The notes beneath the pieces were generated by a model. The model saw only the letters and a program-made list of their open reading frames with translations, made no database searches and was not told the DNA's origin. Positions 50,037-58,708 of a stretch of DNA of 64,000 nucleotides are shown here, piece by piece. How positions within the stretch are numbered: the stretch's first letter is position 1; each line of letters begins with the position of its first letter. The stretch comes from Leisingera daeponensis (GTDB lineage Bacteria > Pseudomonadota > Alphaproteobacteria > Rhodobacterales > Rhodobacteraceae), in the NCBI RefSeq assembly GCF_019801465.1, contig NZ_JAHVJA010000004.1:248001-312000 (forward strand), in the 5' to 3' direction. The position numbers were made by a program, and so were the translations under genes.

Positions 50037-50774
50037 ATGGCAAAGGCAATTGCAAAAAAGAAGAAGTCCAAGAGCAGCAAGAAGACAGCGAAGCTGAAGA
50101 TCCAGCCGCTGCGCTGGCTGCGGCGCTGGGCCCTGCGCGCGGCGATGGCCGTTGCGGTGGTATTCCTTGCGCTCATCCTGCTCTTCTCGGTGGTGAACCC
50201 GCCGCTGACGCATACGATCTGGGCCGAACAGCGTCGGCTGGGTGAAGTGGACCGGATGTGGGTGCCGCTGGAAGAGATTGCACCGGTGCTGGCACGCTCT
50301 GTCGTGGCGGCGGAGGATGCTCAATTTTGTAGACACTGGGGGTTTGACGCCCGCGCCCTACAGGCCGCGATCGAGGCGGGCGGCAGCCGTGGCGGCTCTA
50401 CCATTTCGCAGCAGGTGGTTAAAAACGTATTCCTGTGGCAAGGCCGCAGCTGGCCGCGCAAGGTGCTGGAAACATTGCTGACCCCGGCAGTGGAACTGGT
50501 CTGGAGCAAGCGGCGCATTCTTGAAGTCTATTTGAACGTTGCCGAAATGGACGAGGGCGTGTTCGGCGCCGAAGCGGCAGCGCGCAAGTATTTCGGGGTA
50601 GGGCCGGACCAGCTGAGTGCCCGTCAGGCAGCTCTGATTGCCGCTGTCCTGCCCAATCCCAAGGAGCGTTCGGCCCGCAAACCCTCCAGCTATGTGCAGC
50701 GCCGGGCGCGGCAGATCCAGGACGGGGCGGCCACCATTCGCGCAGACGGGCGGGCGGATTGTTTCGAGGATTGA
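50037..50774 (+). CDS. mtgA: Monofunctional peptidoglycan transglycosylase MtgA
   Basis: MtgA polymerises lipid II into glycan strands at the outer face of the inner membrane. The 245-residue protein has a lysine-rich cytoplasmic start (1-30), a membrane anchor (33-53), and a GT51 domain with the catalytic glutamate in VAAEDAQFCRHWGFD (Glu93), GGSTISQQVVKNVFLW and EVYLNVAEMDEGVFGAEAAARKYF. GAGGGGC precedes the ATG. Confidence 0.95.
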   Translation: MAKAIAKKKKSKSSKKTAKLKIQPLRWLRRWALRAAMAVAVVFLALILLFSVVNPPLTHTIWAEQRRLGEVDRMWVPLEEIAPVLARSVVAAEDAQFCRHWGFDARALQAAIEAGGSRGGSTISQQVVKNVFLWQGRSWPRKVLETLLTPAVELVWSKRRILEVYLNVAEMDEGVFGAEAAARKYFGVGPDQLSARQAALIAAVLPNPKERSARKPSSYVQRRARQIQDGAATIRADGRADCFED

Positions 50775-50840
50775 ATCTTTCCCCCGCCCAAGGCATTGCT
50801 GAAGCAACCGTTGTAAGTTTTCTGGAGATCCCCTGTAGCC

Positions 50841-51506
50841 ATGGCGCGCCTGTACCACGTTCCCTTGTCCCCCTATTGCCGCAAGGTGCGGCTGTCGCTG
50901 GCAGAGAAGAAGATCGAGGTTGAGCTTGTCGAGGAACGCTATTGGGAACAGGATCCGGATTTCCTGCGCCGCAACCCGGCGGCCAAGGTGCCGGTGATCC
51001 GGCTGGATGGCCAGATGATGGCCGAGAGCGCTGCGATCTGCGAATACCTGGAAGAAACCAGGCCTGAACCGTCCTTGATGCCGAAGGATCCGGAGGGCCG
51101 GTATGAAGTGCGCCGCCTGGTGAGTTGGTTTGACGACAAGTTCCACCATGAGGTGACATCGAAACTGCTCTACGAGCGGGTAAACAAGAAAATAACCGGC
51201 CAGGGCTACCCGGACAGCCGCAACGTCAAGGCCGGCGCCAAGGCGATCAAGTACCATCTGGACTACATGGCCTGGCTGCTGGATCACCGGCGCTGGCTGG
51301 CTGGAGACATGATGACGCTGGCGGATTTTGCCGCCGCGGCGCATTTGTCGTCGCTGGACTATATCTCGGATGTGGACTGGAACCGCTCGGCGGTGGTCAA
51401 GGATTGGTATGCCAAGATCAAGTCGCGGCCCGCGTTCCGGTCTATTCTGGCCGATCAAGTACCGGGCTTCCGGCCGCCGCCGCATTACACCGATCTGGAT
51501 TTCTGA
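50841..51506 (+). CDS. Glutathione S-transferase family protein
   Basis: The 221-residue protein has an N-terminal thioredoxin-like GST domain (LYHVPLSPYCRKVRLSLAEK, with a Ser/Cys at the thiol site, and the cis-proline KVPVIRLDGQMMAESAAICEYLEE) and a C-terminal helical domain (about 95-215). The substrate cannot be inferred. It stands between mtgA and queG, with GGAGA upstream, and may share a transcript with either. Confidence 0.9.
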   Translation: MARLYHVPLSPYCRKVRLSLAEKKIEVELVEERYWEQDPDFLRRNPAAKVPVIRLDGQMMAESAAICEYLEETRPEPSLMPKDPEGRYEVRRLVSWFDDKFHHEVTSKLLYERVNKKITGQGYPDSRNVKAGAKAIKYHLDYMAWLLDHRRWLAGDMMTLADFAAAAHLSSLDYISDVDWNRSAVVKDWYAKIKSRPAFRSILADQVPGFRPPPHYTDLDF

Positions 51507-51520
51507 TATCAACCGGTTGA

Positions 51521-51551
51521 GGGGCGCTGCCCCCGCGGCCCAATGGGCCGC
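51521..51551. repeat. GGGGC-NNN-GCCCC hairpin module with a second stem-loop
   Basis: GGGGC-GCT-GCCCC (51521-51533) is directly followed by GCGGCCC-AAT-GGGCCGC (51535-51551), then CCCCCGGAGTATTTGGGCAAAAG up to the queG start. The first hairpin has a look-alike at 31424-31436. This type of GC hairpin followed by CCCCGGAGTATTT is, as I recall, a common intergenic motif in roseobacters. Confidence 0.6.
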
Positions 51552-51575
51552 TCCCCCGGAGTATTTGGGCAAAAG

Positions 51576-52619
51576 ATGAAAGACGGGTCCGGTATCAAGG
51601 AAAAACTGGTCGCTCAGGCGCTGGCGGAGGGGTTTGTCTCCTGCCGGATCTGTCGGCCCTGGGACGTGCCGCAGGTACCCGGGCGGCTGCAAGCGTTTCT
51701 GGACGCGGGCTATCACGGGCAGATGGGCTGGATGGCGGAGCGCAGCCATTGGCGAGGCGATCCGGCGCAGCTGTGGCCGGAGGCACGGTCGGTGATCATG
51801 CTGGCCGAAAGCTATACGCCTGAGGAGGACCCGATGGCGGTGGTGGGGCAGACGGACCGCGGCGCGGTCTCGGTCTATGCCCGCAACAAAGACTATCACG
51901 ATCTGGTCAAGAAACGGCTGAAGCGGCTGGCGCGCTGGCTGATTGCGGAGGCCGGGGCGGATTGCGAGGTCAAGGTTTTTGTCGACACCGCGCCGGTGCC
52001 GGAGAAGGCGCTGGGACAGGCAGCCGGACTGGGCTGGCAAGGCAAGCACAGCAACCTGGTGAGCCGGGATTGGGGCAATTGGGCCTTTTTAGGCTCTGTA
52101 TTGACCACTTTGGATCTGCCTGCGGACAGGGCTGAGCCGGACCGCTGCGGGTCCTGCCGGGCCTGTCTGGAGAGCTGCCCGACCGATGCTTTCCCGGCGC
52201 CCTATCAGGTCGACGCGCGGCGCTGCATTTCTTACCTGACTATTGAGCACAAGGGGCCGGTTGACGAAGAGCTGCGCGGCAAGATGGGCAACCGGATCTA
52301 CGGCTGCGACGACTGCCTGGCGGCCTGCCCGTGGAACAAGTTCGCGGTGGCGGCCAGCGACATGCGCTATGCCGCGCGCGAGGAGTTGAAGGCGCCGAGG
52401 CTGGCAGAGCTCGCGGTGCTGGATGACGCAGCGTTCCGGGCGATGTTCTCCGGCTCGCCGATCAAGCGCATCGGGCGCGATAGGTTTGTGCGCAATGTGC
52501 TTTATGCGATTGGCAATTCCGGCCTGGTGGAGCTGCGGGAAGTGGCGCGCGGGCTGGCGGAGGACCCGGATCCGGCGGTGGCGGATGCGGCGCGGTGGGC
52601 GGTTCAACGGCTTTCATGA
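51576..52619 (+). CDS. queG: Epoxyqueuosine reductase QueG
   Basis: QueG reduces epoxyqueuosine to queuosine in tRNA using cobalamin and two 4Fe-4S clusters. The 347-residue protein has [27 protein letters not shown] (cofactor region), the cluster motifs [16 protein letters not shown] and [13 protein letters not shown], and a C-terminal HEAT-like repeat. I start at ATG 51576; an upstream ATG at 51543 lies inside the hairpin repeat and would add eleven atypical residues. Confidence 0.94.
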   Translation: MKDGSGIKEKLVAQALAEGFVSCRICRPWDVPQVPGRLQAFLDAGYHGQMGWMAERSHWRGDPAQLWPEARSVIMLAESYTPEEDPMAVVGQTDRGAVSVYARNKDYHDLVKKRLKRLARWLIAEAGADCEVKVFVDTAPVPEKALGQAAGLGWQGKHSNLVSRDWGNWAFLGSVLTTLDLPADRAEPDRCGSCRACLESCPTDAFPAPYQVDARRCISYLTIEHKGPVDEELRGKMGNRIYGCDDCLAACPWNKFAVAASDMRYAAREELKAPRLAELAVLDDAAFRAMFSGSPIKRIGRDRFVRNVLYAIGNSGLVELREVARGLAEDPDPAVADAARWAVQRLS

Positions 52620-52691
52620 CGCAAACAGGATGGACGGGCCGCAAATAGGCGTTACACCCGGTCCGGCGAACAGAGTTTGAGAGGGCTGGGC

Positions 52692-54698
52692 ATGGCGTTG
52701 CTGCTGGGAGTGGACACGGGCGGAACCTATACCGATGCGGTGCTGATCCGCGACGAGAAGGAGGTGATCGCCTCGGCCAAGTCGCTGACCACGCGCCAGG
52801 ACCTGGCGATTGGCGTTGGCGGCGCGATCCGGGCGGTGCTGGAACAGTCCGGGGTGAAGCCGCAGGAGGTGTCGCTGGCAGCGCTGTCCACCACGCTGGC
52901 GACCAATGCGCTGGTCGAGGGCCAAGGCGGCCGGGTGGCGCTGATCTATGTCGGCTTTAAGGAGGACGATCTGGACCGGCACGGGCTGCGGGACGCGCTG
53001 AAGGGCGATCCGGCGCTGGTGATCGGGGGCGGACATACCCATGCGGGCAGCGAGGCGGCACCCCTGGACACGGAGGCGCTGGAGATGTTCCTGCGCACCG
53101 AAGGGCAGGGGGTGACGGGTTTTGCCGTGGCCAGTGTTTTTGCCACCCGCAATCCGGCGCATGAGGTGGAAGCGGCGCGGATCATTCACGAGATGACCGG
53201 TGCGCCAGCCACCTGCTCGCACCAGCTGTCGGCCAAGCTGAACGGGCCCAAGCGCGCGGTGACGGCGGTGCTGAACGCGCGTCTGATCGGCATGATTGAC
53301 CGGTTAATCGGGCGGGCGCAGGACACTTTGCGCGATCTGGGGATCGAGGCGCCGATGATGGTGGTGCGCGGTGACGGCGCGCTGATGAGCGGCGAGCAGG
53401 CGCGGGAGCGGCCGATCGAAACCATCCTGTCCGGCCCCGCAGCCTCCATCGTCGGCGCGCGTTGGATGACCGGTGTGGAGCATGCGCTGGTCAGCGACAT
53501 TGGCGGCACAACAACGGATGTGGCGCTGATCAAGGACGGCAAGCCGGCGATTGATCCCGCCGGCGCCCGGGTCGGGGCATTTCGCACCATGGTCGAAGCT
53601 GTGGCGATGCGCACCACGGGTCTGGGCGGTGACAGCCAGGTGCATCTGAACACCAGCGGGCTGTCTGGCGGGCTGACCCTGGGGCCGCGGCGGGTGGTGC
53701 CGGTCTCGCTGATTGCCACCGACGCGCCCGAGGTGGTGCATGCGGCGCTGGACGAACAGCTGCGCAACTCCACCGTGGGCGAGTTTGACGGGCGCTTTGT
53801 GCGGGCGGTGCCGGGGGTGCCGGTGGCGGGGCTGAGCGAGCGTGAGGCCGGGCTGCTGGCGCGGATCGGGATGCAGGTGCATCCCTTGGGCCAGATCTTG
53901 CGCACCCGGATGGAGCATGGCTCGCTGGGCCGGCTGGTGGACCGCGGGCTGGTGCAGGTCTCTGGCGTGACGCCCTCGGATGCCAGTCATGTGCTGGGCC
54001 GGGTGGATGCCTGGGACCGCGAGGCGGCAGAAAAGGCGCTGACGCTGTTTGCGCGGCGCCGGGTCGGCAGCGGCGACATGGTAGCAAAAGATGCTGAAAC
54101 GCTGGCGCAGATGATCATTGATCAGCTGACCGAACAGACCGCTTTGACCTTGCTGGAGTCTGCCTTTGCCGAAGAGGCCGAAAGCTTTGGCCTGCCTGAG
54201 GATCAGCTGGCGCGGCATGTGCTGATGCGGCGCGGGCTGGCGAAACACCGCGGGCTGCTGGCGCTGGATGCGTCGATGAATGTGGATGTGGTGGGGCTTG
54301 GAGCCTCTGCCCCCGGCTATTACCCCGCGGTGGGGGAGCGGCTGCATTGCAACATGATCCTGCCGGAGCACGCCGGCGTGGCCAACGCCATCGGTGCTGT
54401 AGTGGGTCGGGTCACCATGCGGCGCAGCGGCACCGTGACCTCTCCGTCCGAGGGCAAATACCGGGTGCATCTGGAGAGTGGGCCGGTGGATTACCAGGCT
54501 TCAGACGAGGCGCTGGCTGCGCTGGAGGCGGCGCTGGCGGGTGAGGCCCGCGGCGCGGCGGAACAGGCCGGAGCCGAGGACATCCATGTGCATGTGGAGC
54601 GGGATATCCGCACTGCGCAGGTGGAGTCGCGGGAGGTGTTTGTCGAAGGCACGCTGACGGTGGAAGCCAGCGGGCGGCCGCGGGTGGCGCACGCCTAG
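52692..54698 (+). CDS. Hydantoinase A/oxoprolinase family protein
   Basis: The 668-residue product matches the hydantoinase A (HyuA-like) family: N-terminal GVDTGGTYTDAVLI with the ATPase-fold phosphate loop, LSTTLATNALVEGQGG, VVRGDGALMSGEQARERPIETILSGPAASIVGA and DIGGTTTDVALI. Such ATP-dependent enzymes open 5-oxoproline, hydantoins or related lactams, usually with a hydantoinase B partner. No B subunit gene adjoins it, which is unusual, so the substrate stays open. GAGAGGG precedes ATG 52692. Confidence 0.9.
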   Translation: MALLLGVDTGGTYTDAVLIRDEKEVIASAKSLTTRQDLAIGVGGAIRAVLEQSGVKPQEVSLAALSTTLATNALVEGQGGRVALIYVGFKEDDLDRHGLRDALKGDPALVIGGGHTHAGSEAAPLDTEALEMFLRTEGQGVTGFAVASVFATRNPAHEVEAARIIHEMTGAPATCSHQLSAKLNGPKRAVTAVLNARLIGMIDRLIGRAQDTLRDLGIEAPMMVVRGDGALMSGEQARERPIETILSGPAASIVGARWMTGVEHALVSDIGGTTTDVALIKDGKPAIDPAGARVGAFRTMVEAVAMRTTGLGGDSQVHLNTSGLSGGLTLGPRRVVPVSLIATDAPEVVHAALDEQLRNSTVGEFDGRFVRAVPGVPVAGLSEREAGLLARIGMQVHPLGQILRTRMEHGSLGRLVDRGLVQVSGVTPSDASHVLGRVDAWDREAAEKALTLFARRRVGSGDMVAKDAETLAQMIIDQLTEQTALTLLESAFAEEAESFGLPEDQLARHVLMRRGLAKHRGLLALDASMNVDVVGLGASAPGYYPAVGERLHCNMILPEHAGVANAIGAVVGRVTMRRSGTVTSPSEGKYRVHLESGPVDYQASDEALAALEAALAGEARGAAEQAGAEDIHVHVERDIRTAQVESREVFVEGTLTVEASGRPRVAHA

Positions 54699-54721
54699 GC
54701 ATCAGCGCGAGGGACACCGCA

Positions 54722-54751
54722 GCAAAAGCCCCGCCGGAGTGCGGCGGGGCT
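54722..54751 (-). terminator. Rho-independent terminator of msrBA
   Basis: Ten-base perfect arms AGCCCCGCCG and CGGCGGGGCT around a five-base loop; on the minus strand they are followed by TTTTGC, 20 bases past the msrA stop. There is no T-run on the plus strand. Confidence 0.75.
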
Positions 54752-54770
54752 GAAAGCGCTGTGTTAGGGC

Positions 54771-55286
54771 CTATTCTGCAGCAGCGCCGCGTTTCGGCAG
54801 CACCCAGTCGGGGCGTGCGAAGTGGCAGGTGTAGCCAGTAGGCAGCCGCTGAAGATAGTCCTGATGCTCGGACTCGGCCTCCCAGAAGTCGCCCACCGGT
54901 TCCACCTCGGTCACCACCTTGCCGGGCCAGATGCCGGAGGCGTTGACGTCGGCGATGGTGTCCTCGGCCACGGCCTTTTGCGTCTCGTCCGTGTAGTAGA
55001 TCGCCGAGCGGTAGCTCATGCCGATGTCATTGCCCTGGCGGTTCAGGGTGGTCGGGTCGTGGATCTGGAAGAAGAACTCCAGCATCTCGCGGTAAGACGT
55101 CACTGCCGGGTCGAAAATGATCTCGATCCCTTCGGCATGGGTGCCGTGGTTCCTGTAAGTGGCGTTGGGCACGTCGCCGCCGGTATAGCCGACGCGGGTG
55201 CTGATAACGCCGGGGCGTTTGCGGATCAGTTCCTGCATGCCCCAGAAACAGCCGCCTGCCAGGACGGCGCGTTCGGTGGTGCTCAT
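54771..55286 (-). CDS. msrA: Peptide-methionine (S)-S-oxide reductase MsrA
   Basis: MsrA reduces the S-epimer of methionine sulfoxide in proteins and free methionine. The 171-residue protein has the active site GGCFWG with Cys13, [33 protein letters not shown] and a C-terminal TGYTC resolving cysteine. The start overlaps the msrB stop (ATGA), so msrB-msrA form a coupled pair. Thioredoxin from 17.5 kb is the usual reductant. Confidence 0.97.
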   Translation of the reverse strand: MSTTERAVLAGGCFWGMQELIRKRPGVISTRVGYTGGDVPNATYRNHGTHAEGIEIIFDPAVTSYREMLEFFFQIHDPTTLNRQGNDIGMSYRSAIYYTDETQKAVAEDTIADVNASGIWPGKVVTEVEPVGDFWEAESEHQDYLQRLPTGYTCHFARPDWVLPKRGAAAE

Positions 55287-55732
55287 TTCACGACCTCCAC
55301 TTGGTTGATGTAGGCGCCGTAGCCCTCGGCCTCCATGTCGTCCAGATGCACAAACCGCAGGGAGGCAGAGTTGATGCAATAGCGCAGGCCGCCGCGATCC
55401 AGTGGCCCGTCCGGGAACACATGGCCCAGGTGGCTGTCGCCATGGGTGGAGCGGACCTCGGTGCGGATCATGCCGAGGGAGCGGTCCTCCAGTTCCTGGA
55501 TGTGCGCGGATTCGATCGGCTTGGTGAAGCTGGGCCAGCCGCAGCCGGATTCATACTTGTCGGAGGAGGCAAACAGCGGCTCGCCCGAGACGATGTCGAC
55601 ATAGATGCCCGGCTCCTTGTTATTAAGCAGCTTGCCGGTGCCGGGGCGTTCGGTGCCCGCATTCTGGGTCACATAGAACTCTTCCTCGGACAGGGCGGCA
55701 ACGGCGTCCGGGTTCTTGAAGTATTTGGTCAT
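55283..55732 (-). CDS. msrB: Peptide-methionine (R)-S-oxide reductase MsrB
   Basis: MsrB reduces the R-epimer of methionine sulfoxide. The 149-residue protein has [11 protein letters not shown] (Cys64, the candidate resolving position), [10 protein letters not shown] and the catalytic cysteine Cys119 in [12 protein letters not shown]. The two CxxC pairs of zinc-binding MsrB are missing, so this is the zinc-free type. GGAGG precedes ATG 55732; the upstream extension of the frame is discarded. Confidence 0.96.
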   Translation of the reverse strand: MTKYFKNPDAVAALSEEEFYVTQNAGTERPGTGKLLNNKEPGIYVDIVSGEPLFASSDKYESGCGWPSFTKPIESAHIQELEDRSLGMIRTEVRSTHGDSHLGHVFPDGPLDRGGLRYCINSASLRFVHLDDMEAEGYGAYINQVEVVK

Positions 55733-55835
55733 GGTGTCCTCCCGCCTGTTCGCGTTGCTGCAGAACATGGGGTCTGGATAGGCAAATGCAAAGCCCTGTT
55801 ACAGGTGGCTCGCAAAGCCGTGTAGCGGGTGCAGG

Positions 55836-56399
55836 TCAGGCAGCGAAGGCGCCTGCCAGCTTTGCGGGCAGGGTGAACTCGCCCAGCACCCGGGCGCGGG
55901 CCTCTGCCGACATCTTGCGGGCGGTCTTTTCTACAATGCGCTGCACCTTGTCCGCCGGGTGTTTGGCGGCAAAAGGCTCAAAGTACCATTTCAGGAAGAC
56001 AAAGCATATGATGTCCTCCAGCGCCTGCACTTGGTCGTCGCGCTTGATGCCCACCTTGCGCAGCATGCGGGCGGCTGCGTCCACGTCCTCTGCGCCATAG
56101 CCTGCGTCGTGCATCAAGGCGGTGACCACTTCGGCGTGGTGCTCTGCCTCGGCCTTGCGCCAGGCGAGGTAGCCGGCGCGGCCTTCCGGGAAAGCCTCGC
56201 GCGCGAGCTTCCAGCGTTCCACGTGCTGGCCGCGGGCGGCGATCTGCAGCGCCTCGGTAGCATCCGGGAACAGGCGTTCCTGTTCTGCGCTCATCCGCTG
56301 GCCGTAAAGCAGAGCGGCGGGCTGGCCGTTTTCCAGGTTGGGGTCCTTGGCGTTGGCGGCGTCGATGGCGTTCAGCACCTGGGATAATTGCGTGCTCAT
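55836..56399 (-). CDS. DUF4202 protein
   Basis: The 187-residue protein belongs to DUF4202, small helical proteins of unknown function. Visible features: VLNAIDAANAKDPN at the N-terminus, the histidine-rich helix WRKAEAEHHAEVVTALMHDAGYG (about residues 80-102), and ALEDIICFVFLKWYFEPFAAKH. The conserved HH and H residues could bind metal; that is inference. AGGAGG precedes the ATG. It stands between msrB and the EamA exporter, all on the minus strand. Confidence 0.85.
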   Translation of the reverse strand: MSTQLSQVLNAIDAANAKDPNLENGQPAALLYGQRMSAEQERLFPDATEALQIAARGQHVERWKLAREAFPEGRAGYLAWRKAEAEHHAEVVTALMHDAGYGAEDVDAAARMLRKVGIKRDDQVQALEDIICFVFLKWYFEPFAAKHPADKVQRIVEKTARKMSAEARARVLGEFTLPAKLAGAFAA

Positions 56400-56510
56400 G
56401 CCGCGTCCTCCTGCTTGTGTATTTGCGGATCAGGTTAAGGCGGAAACCAAGGAACTTGCAACGGGTCCGCGCCGCGCCTGCGGTGCGGGATCACAAGAAG
56501 CAGGAAGGCA

Positions 56511-57416
56511 TCAGCCCGGTTTTGCCGCGGGGGAGAGACCGGTTTGGGGGCGCCCTGGCTGGCGGGCCAGCTGCACGGCGAGGATGCCGCCGGTGACAAC
56601 TGCAACGCCCAGCACGTCGAGCGGGCCCAGCTTTTCTCCAAGCAGCACGTTGGCGACGGCAACACCGAACACTGGATTAAGGAAGTGAAAGGTGGCCGCG
56701 CGCACCGCGCCGATGCGGTTCAACAGCAGCACCCAGATGAAGGTGGCCATCAGTCCCGGCACGATGGTGGTGTAGGTAAAGGCCGCCGCCAGCCGCCAGG
56801 TTGGAATGACAAAGATGTCCTCACTCAGCGGCGCGGCCAAGAACAGGATGGCAGAGCCGATCAGCATCTGAAGCCCCACCACCATCATGAAGTTGCCGCC
56901 GGAGGTGGCGCCGCGCAGGGCGAGGGTGGCAGCAGTAAGCGCCAGCACGCCAATCACGCAAAGGACCACACCAAACAAGTCCACCCCGGCACTGAGGCGG
57001 GTGCCCATGATCAGGGCGACACCCAGGATGCCTGCCAGGAGTCCGGCATAACCCAAGGGGCGCAGCCGCTCGCCGAACAGCATCCAGCCGGCCAGCGCGA
57101 CAAGCAGCGGCATGGTGGAGGCGATGATGGCGGCCAGCGAAGCCTCGATCCATTGCATGGCAACGAAGTTCAGGCCAAGGTAAAGCGCGTTCTGGCAGAA
57201 GCCGAAGATCACCGTGGCGCGCCATTGACCGGGTGTCAGCCGCCAAGACTGGCCAATTGCGCGGGCGATGGCAACACCGATCAGGCCGGAGATGAGGAAG
57301 CGCACCGCCAGCGAGAACAGCGGTGAGGCGTCCTGCACGATGATCCGGGCGGAGGTGAAAGCCGAAGACCACATCAGGGCAAAGGCCAGCCCCATGGCAA
57401 TTGCGCGTGCGTCCAT
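56511..57416 (-). CDS. EamA/DMT-family transporter
   Basis: The 301-residue product is a ten-helix drug/metabolite transporter: two EamA repeats with helix starts such as MGLAFALMWSSAFTSARI and LGVVLCVIGVLALTAATLAL-type segments, and the second-repeat signature TTIVPGLMATFIWVLLLNRIGAVRAATFHFLNPVFGVAVANVLLGE spread over about 220-265. It is likely an inner-membrane exporter of metabolites; substrate unknown. ATG 57416 has AGGA just upstream. Confidence 0.9.
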   Translation of the reverse strand: MDARAIAMGLAFALMWSSAFTSARIIVQDASPLFSLAVRFLISGLIGVAIARAIGQSWRLTPGQWRATVIFGFCQNALYLGLNFVAMQWIEASLAAIIASTMPLLVALAGWMLFGERLRPLGYAGLLAGILGVALIMGTRLSAGVDLFGVVLCVIGVLALTAATLALRGATSGGNFMMVVGLQMLIGSAILFLAAPLSEDIFVIPTWRLAAAFTYTTIVPGLMATFIWVLLLNRIGAVRAATFHFLNPVFGVAVANVLLGEKLGPLDVLGVAVVTGGILAVQLARQPGRPQTGLSPAAKPG

Positions 57417-57477
57417 CGTCCTAATCCTCTCTGCTGCTGCGGACCTTCAGGGAACCACGCGGCGGGATCAACCCCTG

Positions 57478-58101
57478 TCAGTTGAGACGGGCCGCAAAGA
57501 TCTGCCAGCTGGCGGCACCGAAGGCAGCGGCGAAAGCCGCTTCGAACAGCCTTCGCAGGCGGATGTAGATGCGGCTGGCGGCAGCGCTGGAGAACAGAAG
57601 GGCATAACCGTGGAAGACCAGAGAACTTTGAACCGCGATGGCTGCGATCACCACCAGCAGCGCCGAGGGCTCGGTGCCGGGCGGAATGCCGATGGCGTAA
57701 AGGGAGCCGAAGAACAGGATCGCCTTTGGGTTAGTCAGATGCAGCGCCAGACCCTTTGCATAGGCGGCGCGCAGCGACGGGGCGGCAGAGGTGCGCAGTT
57801 CCGGGGCGCCGGAACGCAAGGCGGACCGGGCAGAGCGGATCGCGAGATACATCAGGTAAGCAGCGCCGAAGTAGCGGACCACCTCGAACATCCATGCGTT
57901 GGCCAGCATCACCGCGCCAAGGCCGAAGGCGGCGGAGACCGACCAGATCAGTGAGCCGCTGCTGACGCCGGCGGCCAGCGCCAGCCCGGCGGCGCGGCCG
58001 CGCTGCATGGCGGTGCCGGCGATGGTCAGGGTGGCGGGGCCGGGACTTGCTCCCGCCAGCAGCGCTGCACCAAGGATCAGTGCTAGGTTGACATCGGTCA
58101 T
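57478..58101 (-). CDS. LysE-family amino acid exporter
   Basis: The 207-residue protein has six predicted membrane helices and the LysE/RhtB signature GASPGPATLTIAGTAMQRGRAAGLALAAG (about 16-44) and LHLTNPKAILFFGSLY. It probably exports an amino acid or its derivative. GGGAGGAGGG precedes ATG 58101; the frame extends 19 codons upstream without support. It follows no operon partner; the EamA gene is 61 bases downstream. Confidence 0.92.
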   Translation of the reverse strand: MTDVNLALILGAALLAGASPGPATLTIAGTAMQRGRAAGLALAAGVSSGSLIWSVSAAFGLGAVMLANAWMFEVVRYFGAAYLMYLAIRSARSALRSGAPELRTSAAPSLRAAYAKGLALHLTNPKAILFFGSLYAIGIPPGTEPSALLVVIAAIAVQSSLVFHGYALLFSSAAASRIYIRLRRLFEAAFAAAFGAASWQIFAARLN

Positions 58102-58206
58102 GCGGCGGCCCTCCTCCCGGCATGCAGGAAGGGTGCGCCTGATGCGCCGCATTGGCAAGGCGGAACGGTGCGGCGGCGGGCGAAACGATTTCGGGGGAAG
58201 ATGCTC

Positions 58207-58238
58207 GCAAAAAAGGGCCGCCCGCGAAGGGCAGCCCT
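58207..58238 (-). terminator. Rho-independent terminator of the HU gene
   Basis: On the minus strand arms GGGCTGCCC and GGGCGGCCC pair across a TTCGC loop with one mismatch and are followed by TTTTTTGCG, about 26 bases past the HU stop. Confidence 0.85.
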
Positions 58239-58263
58239 GTAACCGTCCGGACTGGATCCGGTA

Positions 58264-58551
58264 TCAGCCGTTCACGCTGTCTTTCAACGCTTTGGCGATG
58301 GTCATTTTCACGACCTTGTCAGCTTCCTTGGTGAATTTCTCACCGGTGGCCGGGTTGCGCACTTCGCGCTCGGGGCGCTCGCGGCAGTAGATTTTGCCGA
58401 CGCCCGGCAGGGTCACAGCGCCGCCGCCCGACACTTCGCGGGTGATCAGCGAGCAGACCGCTTCCAGGGCGGAGCCTGCGACTTTCTTGTCGCTGCCCAT
58501 TTCCTCTGCCAGAGCGGCAACAAGCTGGGTTTTGGTCATCGGTTTGGACAT
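58264..58551 (-). CDS. hupB: DNA-binding protein HU
   Basis: HU is the small nucleoid protein that bends and compacts DNA. The 95-residue protein has the usual N-terminal helices MTKTQLVAALAEEMGSDKKVAGSALEAV, the GAVTLPGVGKIY turn and the DNA-inserting arm RERPEREVRNPATGE with the conserved Pro in NPATG. It carries four extra N-terminal residues (MSKP). Own promoter and terminator are visible. Confidence 0.95.
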   Translation of the reverse strand: MSKPMTKTQLVAALAEEMGSDKKVAGSALEAVCSLITREVSGGGAVTLPGVGKIYCRERPEREVRNPATGEKFTKEADKVVKMTIAKALKDSVNG

Positions 58552-58599
58552 TCTTCGTCTCCTTAAAGCTGCCCGAACTCTGGGGCCTCATCGCGTGAC

Positions 58600-58627
58600 A
58601 TTATCGTTATGTTGTATGATAACACAA
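58600..58627 (-). promoter_or_regulatory. Probable sigma-70 promoter of the HU gene
   Basis: On the minus strand TTGTGT (58627-58622), a 16-base spacer and GATAAT (58605-58600). The surrounding DNA is locally A+T-rich. Confidence 0.5.
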
Positions 58628-58681
58628 CTTCTTGTGTGCTCAGCGCAGGCAAAAATGGGCATTTTTTCTAGGAAATCTGCC

Positions 58682-58708
58682 AAAAACGGCCCTAAAGGAA
58701 GGCCGTTT
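58682..58708 (-). terminator. Rho-independent terminator overlapping the end of amn
   Basis: Arms AAACGGCC and GGCCGTTT pair across nine bases, followed on the minus strand by TTTTTGG. The first arm is formed by the codons just before the amn stop, so the hairpin begins inside the gene. Confidence 0.8.

Noticed and set aside
50358-52049. 563-codon minus-strand frame opposite mtgA, the GST gene and queG
   Set aside because: It runs across three genes on the other strand, which are each supported by family motifs.
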